From Breznakia pachnodae (GTDB taxonomy: Bacteria; Bacillota_I; Bacilli_A; Erysipelotrichales; Erysipelotrichaceae), in assembly GCF_030814225.1 (NCBI RefSeq), contig NZ_JAUSUR010000001.1, forward strand, positions 372,001-436,000: a stretch of 64,000 nucleotides of DNA, given 5' to 3'. Made by a program: the position numbers and the translations under genes. Positions 26,295-34,491 of this stretch are shown one piece after another. Under the pieces are notes generated by a model. That model worked only from the letters and a program-made list of their open reading frames with translations. It was not told the DNA's origin and did not search any database. The stretch's first letter is position 1. Each line of letters starts with the position of its first letter.

Positions 26295-26406
26295 AAAAGC
26301 CTCTAATAATTTAGAGGCTACGACGAGAATGTATTTTTTTAATAAGGATGTGTTATATTTTCGTCGGAATATAACCAACTATAGTTTATACCTATTTTTA
26401 TATTCC
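26295..26406 (-). ncRNA. Candidate structured RNA with pseudoknot potential and terminator-like hairpin
   Basis: On the minus strand, in order: GGAATATAA (26406-26398), TTATATTCC (26374-26366), a second AATATAAC (26359-26352), TCGTCG (26326-26321) and a perfect 8-bp hairpin GCCTCTAA-ATTA-TTAGAGGC (26318-26299) followed by four Ts. The central TTATATT can pair either upstream (9 bp) or downstream (8 bp). In the latter fold the loop CGACGA is complementary to the downstream TCGTCG. It lies between the Na/Pi cotransporter stop and the permease; the role is unknown. Confidence 0.35.
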
Positions 26407-26453
26407 ATTGTAAATAATTGGTTAACTTTTTGTTACAAAATTAATAATATTCT

Positions 26454-28148
26454 TTACGAAGCAGCTGCTACCTCTAAATACTTATCCTCGTGATTCTTAT
26501 TTAAATTAACTGTATTATTTGCAATATTTAATGAATGATCACCAATGCGTTCTAAGTTAGATAGGATATCTACAAATACAGAAGCTGCAATTTGCTTTGG
26601 ACATTCTTCATTACACATTCGAACAAAATGACGTTCTCTAAACTCATCTTCTAATTCATTGATCATTTTTTCTTTTTTATTTACTTCTGCTAATAAGGTA
26701 TCTGCATTTTCATTTTCATATATATCTAGAACTTCTGGAATCATTGTTTCTATTAAATCGTAGATTTTCCCAAGTTCTTCAAGCGCATCAGTTGAAAAAT
26801 ACTCTTTTTCATCGTATACCATTTTGTAGAATTCAGATAAGTTTACACATAAATCCGACATACGCTCAAGATTTTTTACAATCAAAAAGTTCTTAGAATA
26901 TTCAGTTGTCTGATCTTTCGCAAGTGTCTGCTGCTGTACAATTTTTAATAAATACTTTGATAAATTGGTATCGTACTTGTTTACAATACTCTCTATTTCT
27001 TGTACTTCATCATAATCTTCGCTGTTTTTTGTTTCTAGATAAGTGCGTGATACTTTTACAATCTCCAATACATTACGTCCCATCCGTATCGTATTCTTTT
27101 TGGCGACTTCTAATGCAGCCGCTGGAAAAGTGGTAATCAAAGAATAGTCCAATTCATCGATTGTTTCAATTTTAGCTCCCTGACGATCATCTCCAGGTAT
27201 CAGCAACTTTAATAATTTAACACTTTGATTTACAAATGGGAAAATCAGAAGTGTTGATCCTACATTAAAGATAAAGTGAGCCTGTGCAATCCACATCTCA
27301 GCATTTCCACTAAGTGCATCATTTACCCAATTAGTAAAATATACAAATGGTGTCAGAATCAACATTCCTAGTAATGCTCCAGCGATATTGTAGACCGCAT
27401 GAAACCATGCTGCTCGCTTCGATGATACAGAGCCTCCTGCTCCTGCAATAATTGCAGTAAGTGTTGTACCGACATTAGAACCAAAGATAAAAGCTACACC
27501 TGCTACTGGAGCAATTGCACCAGTTGTATATAACTTTTGAACGATTCCAATAACTGCTGTAGATGATTGTAGCGCTGCTGTTGCAATAGTACCACCTAGT
27601 AATGCCAGCCATGGATTCTTTCCTAATACCTGCATAGCATCGTTGAACCATGCCTGATCAGCAACTTGAACCAGTTGGTCTCCCATGATTTCTAATCCTG
27701 CAAAGATAAATCCAAATCCTAATAATACTCTTCCTAAATACGTAATTTTTTTCTTTTTAGCTAATAACATTAAAACGATACCAGCAAATATAATATAATA
27801 AGCAAACTGCTCAATATTTAGTCCAATCATAATTGATGTGAAACAGGTTCCAATATTTGCCCCAATTGTTATTCCAATTGCCTGTTCCAAACGCATAAGC
27901 CCTGCTCGAACTAAACTAATGGAAATAACTGTAACTGCTGTAGATGATTGTAGAACTCCTGTAATAATCGTTCCAACCAAAACAGCCATAAATAAATTAC
28001 TTGTATATTTTTCAATATACTCACGAATACGACTTCCTGCAATACTCTTTAATCCATCACTCATTTGATTGATGCCATAAATAAAAAGAGCCAAGCCTCC
28101 CAAAACTAGCCCAACTGGCCGAACCAAATCCGTATTAAAAATGTTCAT
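26454..28148 (-). CDS. Na+/phosphate cotransporter family protein with C-terminal PhoU domain (NptA/YjbB-like)
   Basis: A 564-aa membrane protein. It has two Na/Pi repeat units (GLALFIYGINQMSDGLK ... LQSSTAVTVISISLVRAG and AALQSSTAVIGIVQKL ... FGSNVGTTLTAI) within about 9-10 TM helices (1-315). A PhoU-like helical domain follows (about 345-555, with NLERIGDHSLNIAN). The QSSTA duplication is diagnostic of the type II Na/Pi family. It exports or imports phosphate with Na+. It is not co-transcribed with pstS but adds to a phosphate theme in this stretch. Confidence 0.92.
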   Translation of the reverse strand: MNIFNTDLVRPVGLVLGGLALFIYGINQMSDGLKSIAGSRIREYIEKYTSNLFMAVLVGTIITGVLQSSTAVTVISISLVRAGLMRLEQAIGITIGANIGTCFTSIMIGLNIEQFAYYIIFAGIVLMLLAKKKKITYLGRVLLGFGFIFAGLEIMGDQLVQVADQAWFNDAMQVLGKNPWLALLGGTIATAALQSSTAVIGIVQKLYTTGAIAPVAGVAFIFGSNVGTTLTAIIAGAGGSVSSKRAAWFHAVYNIAGALLGMLILTPFVYFTNWVNDALSGNAEMWIAQAHFIFNVGSTLLIFPFVNQSVKLLKLLIPGDDRQGAKIETIDELDYSLITTFPAAALEVAKKNTIRMGRNVLEIVKVSRTYLETKNSEDYDEVQEIESIVNKYDTNLSKYLLKIVQQQTLAKDQTTEYSKNFLIVKNLERMSDLCVNLSEFYKMVYDEKEYFSTDALEELGKIYDLIETMIPEVLDIYENENADTLLAEVNKKEKMINELEDEFRERHFVRMCNEECPKQIAASVFVDILSNLERIGDHSLNIANNTVNLNKNHEDKYLEVAAAS

Positions 28149-28289
28149 CTCTTTTTCCTCTTAACGTTTCCTTTTTTTGTACTTTAAGAGTATTTTATCA
28201 AACAAAAATAAAAAAAGTTTTATATGAATAACATTTAACAAACTCTTAACCGTTTGTTAACAATTCATAATAAAACTTTTATTTATTCA

Positions 28290-28739
28290 CTATCGAAGAC
28301 TTCCAAACAAACCAGCTTTCTTCCATCCACATGATTCTAAGTATTCACGAATCGGTTTCTTTACTAATGATGTATCAAATGTAAATCCAATGATACCAGT
28401 TTCACCTGTATCTTTATTTTTACCCACACCAAACTCGAAAGATTTCTGCATTGTTTTACCTTTGAATTTACTGGCAGATAATTTTGCTCCTGTTGATGAC
28501 ACGGATGCTGATTTACTAGACGTTCTGTCTACCTCTTTCCATTTTCCATTGTCACCAAGAGTAACTGTAAATGTATAGTCTCTTACTTCGCTACTGATTT
28601 TACTTTGCGAGAAGAACGTTGCATCCATCCATTTCCATTTCCCAATAATGCAGTCACCCTCCACACTCACTTCCCAAGGCTGATCATCTTTATTTAATAC
28701 TGAAACTGCATCTGCTAATACTTTACTTTTCTCAATCAT
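28290..28739 (-). CDS. Hypothetical 149-aa protein
   Basis: A small soluble protein with no signal peptide or TM segment. It is rich in Lys and aromatic residues: an early GKWKWMDATFF block, a beta-rich middle (DYTFTVTLGDNGKWKEVDR), a Ser/Lys-rich linker and a C-terminal ESCGWKKAGLFGSLR. It has a good AAGGAGATGCAGTA ribosome site. I do not recognise the family. The GDNGKW and TGETGIIGFTFD segments suggest a beta-sandwich. It sits alone between the Na/Pi cotransporter and the PBP terminator. Confidence 0.6.
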   Translation of the reverse strand: MIEKSKVLADAVSVLNKDDQPWEVSVEGDCIIGKWKWMDATFFSQSKISSEVRDYTFTVTLGDNGKWKEVDRTSSKSASVSSTGAKLSASKFKGKTMQKSFEFGVGKNKDTGETGIIGFTFDTSLVKKPIREYLESCGWKKAGLFGSLR

Positions 28740-28763
28740 TACTGCATCTCCTTTTTACACATG

Positions 28764-28786
28764 AAAACCGGTATTTCACCGGCTTT
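28764..28786. terminator. Hairpin terminator between the PBP gene and the 149-aa gene
   Basis: CCGGT-ATTTC-ACCGG is flanked by A- and T-rich arms. It lies about 50 bp after the PBP stop on the minus strand. Confidence 0.6.
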
Positions 28787-28833
28787 CTTACATTATAATT
28801 CTATCATATTTATAAATACTTCACTATCAATGT

Positions 28834-30186
28834 TTATTTATTAACAACTTCTGCAGCTTTTGGTAAAACTGAAGATGCCACTGTAGTCGCTTCTAGTGAA
28901 CCTGCACCATTTTCAACAATAATTACAAACGCAATTGGTGTCGATGAATTATCAGAGAAACCAACAAACCAAGAATGAGGATTTCCTTCTTCTACTTCGG
29001 CAGTTCCAGTTTTTGCACATAACTCTAAATTAGGAAAATTATAATCACCATAAGTGCTTACTGTATTATTACGCATCAAAGTGCTTAACTGATTTGCTGT
29101 GTCTTCTTCCATTAATCTTGTTTCACTATCATCTAAATTAAAGGATGACAGAAACGAGTCACCATCAATATAATGTGGAGTTTTCGATATTCCACCATTG
29201 GCAATCGCACCACAGAACATCATGTACTGCATTGGGTTCACAAGCGTTGTATATTGTCCAATTCCTGCCCATGCCAAGTTAAGCTGCGCAGCATCACTAA
29301 CATCAAATCTACCTGCTGATGTCTTTACACCATCAATTGAATATGTATTTGTGACACCTGCTTTTTTTGCATATTCATTTAACGTATCATTTCCTAACTG
29401 TATAGCAATCTGTGCAAAAGCTGAGTTACATGAATTGGCAAGTGCCTGTTCAAAGTTTTGCACCCCATGATAACCACTACATTTTACCCATTCTCCTGCG
29501 ATTTCAACTCCTCCATGACAATCAAATGTCTGTGTATAAATATCAGGGATTGTTTCAATCGCTGCATAGGCTGTTACCAGTTTCATGATTGACCCAGGTA
29601 CATATAACCCATTCATCACTCTGTTGATATAAACTCCTTCATAATCTTCATGATCCAAATCAGGAACGTTATAAGGGTCATAGGAAGGTTTAGAAACCAT
29701 TGCCAGTATTTCACCTGTTTCATAGTTATAAATCCCTACAGCACCGTTATAATTGCCTAGTGCCTGATATGCTAGAGAAGATAACTCTGCATTAATCGTT
29801 AAATTAATTGTATTGTCTGATGATGAAGCACCATATAGACCATTCAATAATCCATAACCAATTAATTTATCACGCTTTGATGACAATACACCAGTCGTGA
29901 TATTATCATCTTTATCTCCAATTACATGTAATGTTGATAAACGGGTATAGTAATCATCGGAATAAGCTAACCCATTACTGTCGGAGCGAAGTAACTGTGT
30001 GCCATCAGATGAATACACGCTTCCAGCAACCGTTAACTCTCCATTGTTATAAATATTTCCATTGGAAGGATGAACCACCCATACCTGAGCAGATGATCCA
30101 TAATCACTAATAAAAATAGCTGCACAAAGTAAGAATACTCCAATTAGAAAACTTAAATATTTTGCTCTTTTTCCAACACGATTCAT
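28834..30186 (-). CDS. Class B penicillin-binding protein (FtsI/PbpA-like transpeptidase)
   Basis: A 450-aa membrane-anchored transpeptidase with an N-terminal TM (about 11-28). The active-site motifs are complete: SxxK as PGSIMKLV, SxN as NSCNSAFAQ and KTG as CAKTGTAEVEE. It is short, because the N-terminal pedestal of typical PBP2/PBP3 (about 600-700 aa) is much reduced. This is typical of PbpA-type partners of FHA-FtsW gene pairs in Clostridia and Actinobacteria. The gene starts 3 bp after the FtsW-like gene, giving the classic SEDS-bPBP pairing for peptidoglycan synthesis. Confidence 0.9.
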   Translation of the reverse strand: MNRVGKRAKYLSFLIGVFLLCAAIFISDYGSSAQVWVVHPSNGNIYNNGELTVAGSVYSSDGTQLLRSDSNGLAYSDDYYTRLSTLHVIGDKDDNITTGVLSSKRDKLIGYGLLNGLYGASSSDNTINLTINAELSSLAYQALGNYNGAVGIYNYETGEILAMVSKPSYDPYNVPDLDHEDYEGVYINRVMNGLYVPGSIMKLVTAYAAIETIPDIYTQTFDCHGGVEIAGEWVKCSGYHGVQNFEQALANSCNSAFAQIAIQLGNDTLNEYAKKAGVTNTYSIDGVKTSAGRFDVSDAAQLNLAWAGIGQYTTLVNPMQYMMFCGAIANGGISKTPHYIDGDSFLSSFNLDDSETRLMEEDTANQLSTLMRNNTVSTYGDYNFPNLELCAKTGTAEVEEGNPHSWFVGFSDNSSTPIAFVIIVENGAGSLEATTVASSVLPKAAEVVNK

Positions 30187-30189
30187 ATC

Positions 30190-31941
30190 TTACTCCTCCT
30201 CAAATTCTACAGGTGTAGCTGCTTTGTTCTTCTTTGGAAATGCAAAGTTCAAAGCTGCAGTTATAAAACTTAACAGTCCCCAACTACCAACCATACTTGA
30301 TCCACCATTACTAACAAATGGTAAGGTAACTCCAGTAAATGGAAGTACATCAATTGCACCAAAGATGTTCAGTGATGCCTGAATAATAAATAAACCAGCA
30401 GCTGAACATGCAGCAATAACATAATACGAAGAACGAGCAATCTTATGAGAACGAATCGCACTGATCATAATAACTACATAAATAGATGCAACTAAAATCG
30501 CAATAATCAGTCCCCACTCTTCTGCTACCATTGCAATTACAATATCGCTATCAGCAGCAAAGATTGTTCTGGCAAAGCCATTTCCTCCACCTAGACCCAA
30601 CAGACCACCACTGGCAATTGCCATCAGTGCTCTTGCCTGTTGCGATCCTGAATCATATACATGTGACCATACATTACGCCATGTATCAAAACGTTGCAGA
30701 ATATATGGTTTGAAACTAAGTACCATTAATCCTCCCATTGCCGCAACAATGAAGGTCATCAAAATTGCCTTTATATCTCCTGAAGTCATAAACATTAAAA
30801 TAATAAAGGTAAAGAAGAAAATAAGTGCGGTACCAAAGTCACCCATCAGGAATAACAATCCGACACAGGCAACTGAATAGATAATTAAATTTCTTAAGTT
30901 CTTCGTTGAGAATAACCAATCCAGTGTTGCACTACTGGCAAAGATAAACAATACCTTTACAAACTCTGAAGGTTGAATGGTAATTGGTCCTAGAATAATC
31001 CAGTTGGTCTGCCCATTAATATTGGAACCAATTAATAAGTTTACAACCAGAATCAGAATTGACAATCCTGCTGCATAACGACGCAATTTCATGATTTGTG
31101 TAACATTCTTAAGAACTATACATAATACACAATAGAAACCTATCCCCATAAGAAAGGCTCCTACTTGTTTTATCAAATCACCAGGATTTGCACTGGCAAT
31201 TACACAAAAACCAATAGTTGTTAGAAAGAATGCTGCAGTCTCTGCACCCAGATTCTTTATCTTCAACATCTTGGCAACCCATTTAAATATCCATGGGGTG
31301 ATAAAAATAACTGCAAATGTAATAAATAAAGGAGATACATACTCTTCATCTATTGTTAGATATAACTGAATAAACGCTAATATCTGAAACATATTTAATA
31401 GTACAACTGCAGTACTGTAACTTCCTTCTTTTTTACCAATAAAATTAATCTTATCTTTAAATTTCGTTATAAATTTCTTTTCTTTCTTTTTTAACTCTTC
31501 TTCATAATCTCTGGCATCCATAAAGGTAGCAGGCATAATTAAAACATCGACACCTGATAAAGTGACAGTGTCTCCCATCGCAATCATTGTTTCATCTGTG
31601 GTTGGCTTCCCATTAACCAAAATACCACCTTTAGATTTTGTATCAGTTATCTTCCAATAACCATTGTCATTCATTGTCATTACTGCATGCTGTCTTGAAA
31701 TAGAAGGTAGATTAATTACTACATCACAAGCTTCTGAACGTCCGATTGTTACCTCGTAATGCGTAACTGGAATACGAAAGCTTCCATTTCCAATATCTAA
31801 AACTGCTAATAAGTTTCTCTTTTCTTGTCGATATAACATCAACCGTTTTATTTCTCTGAACAAAAGTAAACTTAAGATTACAAAGATAAAACGTGCGGGC
31901 AATAAATAATAAGTATTTAGAAGTGTTTTAACAAACTCCAT
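30190..31941 (-). CDS. FHA-domain-containing FtsW/RodA/SpoVE (SEDS) glycosyltransferase
   Basis: A 583-aa protein. TM1 (about 12-30) is followed by a cytoplasmic FHA domain (about 60-140, with GRSEACDVVI and SISRQHAVM, the phosphothreonine-binding signature), then a SEDS polymerase core of about ten TMs (about 180-570). SEDS motifs include IQPSEFVKV, GDFGTALIFF and the FVSNGGSSM end segment. It polymerises lipid II with the adjacent PBP. The FHA fusion implies control by a Ser/Thr kinase such as PrkC, which is not in this window. Confidence 0.92.
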   Translation of the reverse strand: MEFVKTLLNTYYLLPARFIFVILSLLLFREIKRLMLYRQEKRNLLAVLDIGNGSFRIPVTHYEVTIGRSEACDVVINLPSISRQHAVMTMNDNGYWKITDTKSKGGILVNGKPTTDETMIAMGDTVTLSGVDVLIMPATFMDARDYEEELKKKEKKFITKFKDKINFIGKKEGSYSTAVVLLNMFQILAFIQLYLTIDEEYVSPLFITFAVIFITPWIFKWVAKMLKIKNLGAETAAFFLTTIGFCVIASANPGDLIKQVGAFLMGIGFYCVLCIVLKNVTQIMKLRRYAAGLSILILVVNLLIGSNINGQTNWIILGPITIQPSEFVKVLFIFASSATLDWLFSTKNLRNLIIYSVACVGLLFLMGDFGTALIFFFTFIILMFMTSGDIKAILMTFIVAAMGGLMVLSFKPYILQRFDTWRNVWSHVYDSGSQQARALMAIASGGLLGLGGGNGFARTIFAADSDIVIAMVAEEWGLIIAILVASIYVVIMISAIRSHKIARSSYYVIAACSAAGLFIIQASLNIFGAIDVLPFTGVTLPFVSNGGSSMVGSWGLLSFITAALNFAFPKKNKAATPVEFEEE

Positions 31942-31964
31942 GTAATGCCCCCTCTCTTCTAAAC

Positions 31965-31993
31965 ATTGTATATAAATGTACCAAAAATTACAA
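31965..31993 (-). promoter_or_regulatory. Promoter of the FHA-FtsW/PBP operon
   Basis: TTGTAA, a 17-bp spacer and TACAAT on the minus strand, ending about 25 bp before the FtsW-like start. Confidence 0.55.
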
Positions 31994-32111
31994 GTCGCTC
32001 CTACAATTTCACTTTATTCTACAACAAATTTTCAACAATTTTGTAAGCCCTTTCATTTACTTATTTGAGATTCTGTATTATAATATATATGAAGAAAGAA
32101 AGGAGGACTGA

Positions 32112-32219
32112 ATGATGGTAAATATGAAATTTATGAATATGAATGAACTAGTGAAATACAATCAGTCTTTACTCCTTATGCAGGATAAAAGCCGTATTTC
32201 CTGTTACTTCGTTAAATAA
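32112..32219 (+). CDS. 35-aa Met-rich small ORF in an orphan transcription unit
   Basis: An ORF with a strong ribosome site (AAAGGAGGACTGA before ATG-ATG). A promoter is also present: TTTACT, 17 bp, TATAAT, ending about 20 bp earlier near 32090. The peptide begins MMVNMKFMNMNELVKY and ends SRISCYFVK. It has no membrane helix. A CTTCGTT-AAAT-AACGAAG hairpin spans its stop codon. It could be a genuine microprotein, a leader peptide, or a chance ORF within a small RNA. Confidence 0.5.
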   Translation: MMVNMKFMNMNELVKYNQSLLLMQDKSRISCYFVK

Positions 32220-32302
32220 ACGAAGAGAGTACAATGAAAAGATGATAGCAATCTGATAAAACACATTGAAAATCAAAAATAAAGAAAGATGCTATCAATC
32301 AA

Positions 32303-32343
32303 ACAAAAGGTCAAATTAAGATAATGATAATTTGACCTTTTGT
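32303..32343 (+). terminator. Strong terminator of the small orphan unit
   Basis: A perfect 16-bp stem (ACAAAAGGTCAAATTA and its complement) with a 9-nt loop and T-rich 3' side, about 85 bp after the small ORF. With the upstream promoter it bounds a transcript of about 250 nt. Confidence 0.75.
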
Positions 32344-32472
32344 TTTGTCTGCTCTTTCTATTCTAATGATTATAAGTTACAATAACAACTACAAATACCC
32401 TACATCAATAAACACAAAAAGTCGGGTACCTCTATTTTATTACTGATAAAATGTGAAGGAAAGGAGATAAAT

Positions 32473-33345
32473 GTGAATACCACTATTGATCGATTAAACA
32501 ATGTAATTGAATACATTGAACAAAACCTAAAAGAGGAACTGTCCTTTGATAAGCTTGCAGATATTTATGGAAATTCTAAAAGTGTATTACAAAAAACATT
32601 TCTTAACATCTGCGATCTTTCACTAAGTGATTATATTCGTCGAAGACGCTTAAGTGAAGCAATCCATGATATACGTGATGGTGAAAAGATTATTGATGTT
32701 TCAATGAACTATCAATACAATTCATCCGATGCATTTACTAGAGCATTTAAAGCACAACATGGTATTACACCAAGTGAGGCTAAAGAAAATGATGTTACAG
32801 TTACCTTTTTCCCTAAAATCAGATTCACATTTTCAATCAAAGGTGTAGAAGCAATGAACTATAAAATAGAAGAAAGAACTGCAACTAGAATTATTGGTTA
32901 CAAATATTTTGTCTCTATGGAACAGGCAGGAAGTAACTTTATTCCAAGTCTGTGGGATGCCCTATCAGAGGAACAACTGCAAAATTTATTGGAAAAGAGC
33001 AATCATAAAATTGATGGTATTATTGGTATCAATGCAGATATGTATAACAATGGATTTGATTACTATATCGCTGTCACTAGTGATGAACCTGCAATTGATG
33101 GACTTGATGAATTTGTAATAAAAGAAAGTACTTGGTTAAAAGTACATGTAGAAGGTCCATTGCGTCCAGAACCTGTCAAGTTAAAAAAAGCATATGGAAA
33201 CTTATTCAAAGAGTGGTTACCAAACTCAAACTATGAGCACAGTGGAATCGCTGAAATTGAGTATTATCCAGACCTATTCAAAGACAAAACAGATGAAGAT
33301 TTCGTAACTGAAATTTGGGTGTCTGTAAATAAGTTGAAAGGATAA
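32473..33345 (+). CDS. AraC-family regulator with GyrI-like effector-binding domain
   Basis: A 290-aa regulator. The N-terminal AraC-type double helix-turn-helix (about 1-105) includes FDKLADIYGNSKSVLQKTF and YNSSDAFTRAFKAQHGITPSEAK. A C-terminal GyrI-like small-molecule domain (about 125-290) carries the IGYKYFVS strand and the terminal EIWVSV strand. It resembles Rob/BmrR-type drug-sensing regulators. The start is GTG, placed 3' of AAAGGAGATAAAT; the overlapping ATG two bases earlier is out of frame. No obvious transporter target is adjacent. Confidence 0.88.
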   Translation: MNTTIDRLNNVIEYIEQNLKEELSFDKLADIYGNSKSVLQKTFLNICDLSLSDYIRRRRLSEAIHDIRDGEKIIDVSMNYQYNSSDAFTRAFKAQHGITPSEAKENDVTVTFFPKIRFTFSIKGVEAMNYKIEERTATRIIGYKYFVSMEQAGSNFIPSLWDALSEEQLQNLLEKSNHKIDGIIGINADMYNNGFDYYIAVTSDEPAIDGLDEFVIKESTWLKVHVEGPLRPEPVKLKKAYGNLFKEWLPNSNYEHSGIAEIEYYPDLFKDKTDEDFVTEIWVSVNKLKG

Positions 33346-33387
33346 GGAATCAGAATCAATCTAGTTAAATATTGGCCATAAAACCAC

Positions 33388-33416
33388 TTCACAACCAAAA
33401 TCACGCATGCTATAAT
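33388..33416 (+). promoter_or_regulatory. Strong promoter of a small antisense RNA
   Basis: TTCACA, a 17-bp spacer and a perfect TATAAT, followed within about 60 bp by a terminator and no ORF. This marks a short untranslated RNA. Confidence 0.75.
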
Positions 33417-33422
33417 AACTAT

Positions 33423-33478
33423 GGTGGTTAACGGATTAACCAATGAAAAGACACAGGGGCGAACCTGTGTCTTTTATT
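33423..33478 (+). ncRNA. Putative antitoxin RNA (RNAII-like) of a type I toxin-antitoxin locus
   Basis: A predicted RNA of about 55 nt. It has a 5' hairpin with stem GGTTAA/TTAACC and loop CGGA (33426-33441), then the shared bidirectional terminator. It carries AACGGATTAA (33430-33439). The same 10 bases recur at 33492-33501, inside the region transcribed in the opposite direction. The toxin mRNA therefore contains their complement and can pair in trans, besides the fully complementary terminator. This is the arrangement of Fst/par RNAI-RNAII modules. Confidence 0.6.
33446..33475. terminator. Shared bidirectional terminator of the toxin-antitoxin RNAs
   Basis: A perfect 12-bp stem AAAAGACACAGG / CCTGTGTCTTTT with a 6-nt loop. 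The converging toxin mRNA and antisense RNA both end here. Confidence 0.85.
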
Positions 33479-33504
33479 ATGTATCGGTAGCAACGGATTA
33501 AATT

Positions 33505-33567
33505 CTAGTAACGATCAAGTAACTTGATAATTACGATTAATACTAACATGGCGATTACTTCGCTCAT
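33505..33567 (-). CDS. 20-aa hydrophobic peptide, putative type I toxin (Fst/holin-like)
   Basis: An ATG at 33565-33567 preceded by AGAGG at 8 nt spacing opens a 20-codon ORF. It encodes a short polar start (MSE), one uninterrupted hydrophobic helix (VIAMLVLIVII) and a charged end (KLLDRY). Size and profile match membrane-acting type I toxins of Gram-positives. The mRNA 5' segment GTATCGGT (33597-33590) is complementary to its own 3' segment (33488-33481), giving the long-range fold used to keep such mRNAs inert. No similarity search was possible. Confidence 0.6.
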   Translation of the reverse strand: MSEVIAMLVLIVIIKLLDRY

Positions 33568-33577
33568 GTCTAATCCT

Positions 33578-33616
33578 CTAGTTTCTACCACCGATACAAT
33601 CGTAGAAGTAATTCAT
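33578..33616 (-). CDS. 12-codon leader ORF upstream of the putative toxin
   Basis: An ATG at 33614-33616 with a strong GTGGAGG ribosome site opens a 12-codon ORF (MNYFYDCIGGRN). It ends 10 bp before the toxin ATG and spans the 5' segment that can pair with the mRNA 3' end. Its ribosome site is better than the toxin's. That suggests translational coupling like mok to hok, but this is inferred from layout. Confidence 0.45.
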   Translation of the reverse strand: MNYFYDCIGGRN

Positions 33617-33669
33617 ACGAATACCTCCACTTTAATCTATGGAAATTAGGATGATATTCCTAAAATAAT

Positions 33670-34491
33670 CTATATTAATTTTTCTAAAATACGTTCATAG
33701 AATTTTTTTGGATCTTCATCTATTTTATTCTTAATTACTTTAATCTGATAACTTTCAAGAATTGTTTCTAAGTCTGTTATTTCTTCTGGCGTAAAACTAT
33801 ATAGATAAAAATATATAGTATTAGAACCTTTCATTTTATTGAAATGGCGAACTCTTGCATTTAAGATACTCCAGATATCCACTTCACTATAATCAAGTCC
33901 AAATCCAAGCATATGAATTTCATCTTTAAACATCATATCAATCCAACTCTCATCTGTCTGCAAGAATGTTTCTGCTGATAGATAGTCTTGGATTCTTCCA
34001 ATTATACGTGCATACATGTTCTGACCTAGTACAATACTTCTTGGATAATTCAGTTCCCCATGGATGTGCCATACTTGTTTATCTTTTACTTCGTTACAGG
34101 TTGTAATACGATAAATCTTTTCAACTGACTTTTCTTTACTTTTACTTATTGTATGAAACGTTGAGGCAACACTAGACTCTAATGTATAGTCATAGTTTGT
34201 AGTAATGATTGTATTCACCTTAGATAACTTCATTATCTTGCTATGAATATCATTCCCCTTCATATCCTTCATCTTTGATACCGTTAAATCAAGTAATTGC
34301 TGTTCTTTTAAATCATATTTCTTTTTTGAGCGAAAATATATTTCTTCATAAAGAATCGGAAATGGTTTATTTCCATTGATTACTTCTCTATCAACCCTAG
34401 CCTCTTTTTTTAAGTCTTCAAGTAGTTGAAACCATGAGTAATCTGATTGTATACGATTAATTCCATTTCCTACAAATATTACCTTATTCAT
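33670..34491 (-). CDS. SIR2-like domain protein (putative NAD-hydrolysing effector)
   Basis: A 273-aa soluble protein with SIR2_2-type motifs: GNGINR (8-13), TTNYD (97-101), HIHG (142-145, candidate catalytic His) and GFGLDYSEVDIW (196-207). Stand-alone or fused SIR2-like domains of this kind are NADases in anti-phage systems such as Thoeris ThsA and DSR. It overlaps the upstream pentapeptide-repeat gene by 4 bp (ATGA), so the two are translationally coupled. A defence or abortive role is inference from family and context. Confidence 0.8.
   Translation of the reverse strand: MNKVIFVGNGINRIQSDYSWFQLLEDLKKEARVDREVINGNKPFPILYEEIYFRSKKKYDLKEQQLLDLTVSKMKDMKGNDIHSKIMKLSKVNTIITTNYDYTLESSVASTFHTISKSKEKSVEKIYRITTCNEVKDKQVWHIHGELNYPRSIVLGQNMYARIIGRIQDYLSAETFLQTDESWIDMMFKDEIHMLGFGLDYSEVDIWSILNARVRHFNKMKGSNTIYFYLYSFTPEEITDLETILESYQIKVIKNKIDEDPKKFYERILEKLI

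Noticed and set aside
26064..26453. Purine riboswitch upstream of the NCS2 permease
   Set aside because: I looked for the conserved guanine-aptamer bases (TATAAT..., GTTTCTACC, CCGTAAA, GACTA) on the coding strand and found none.
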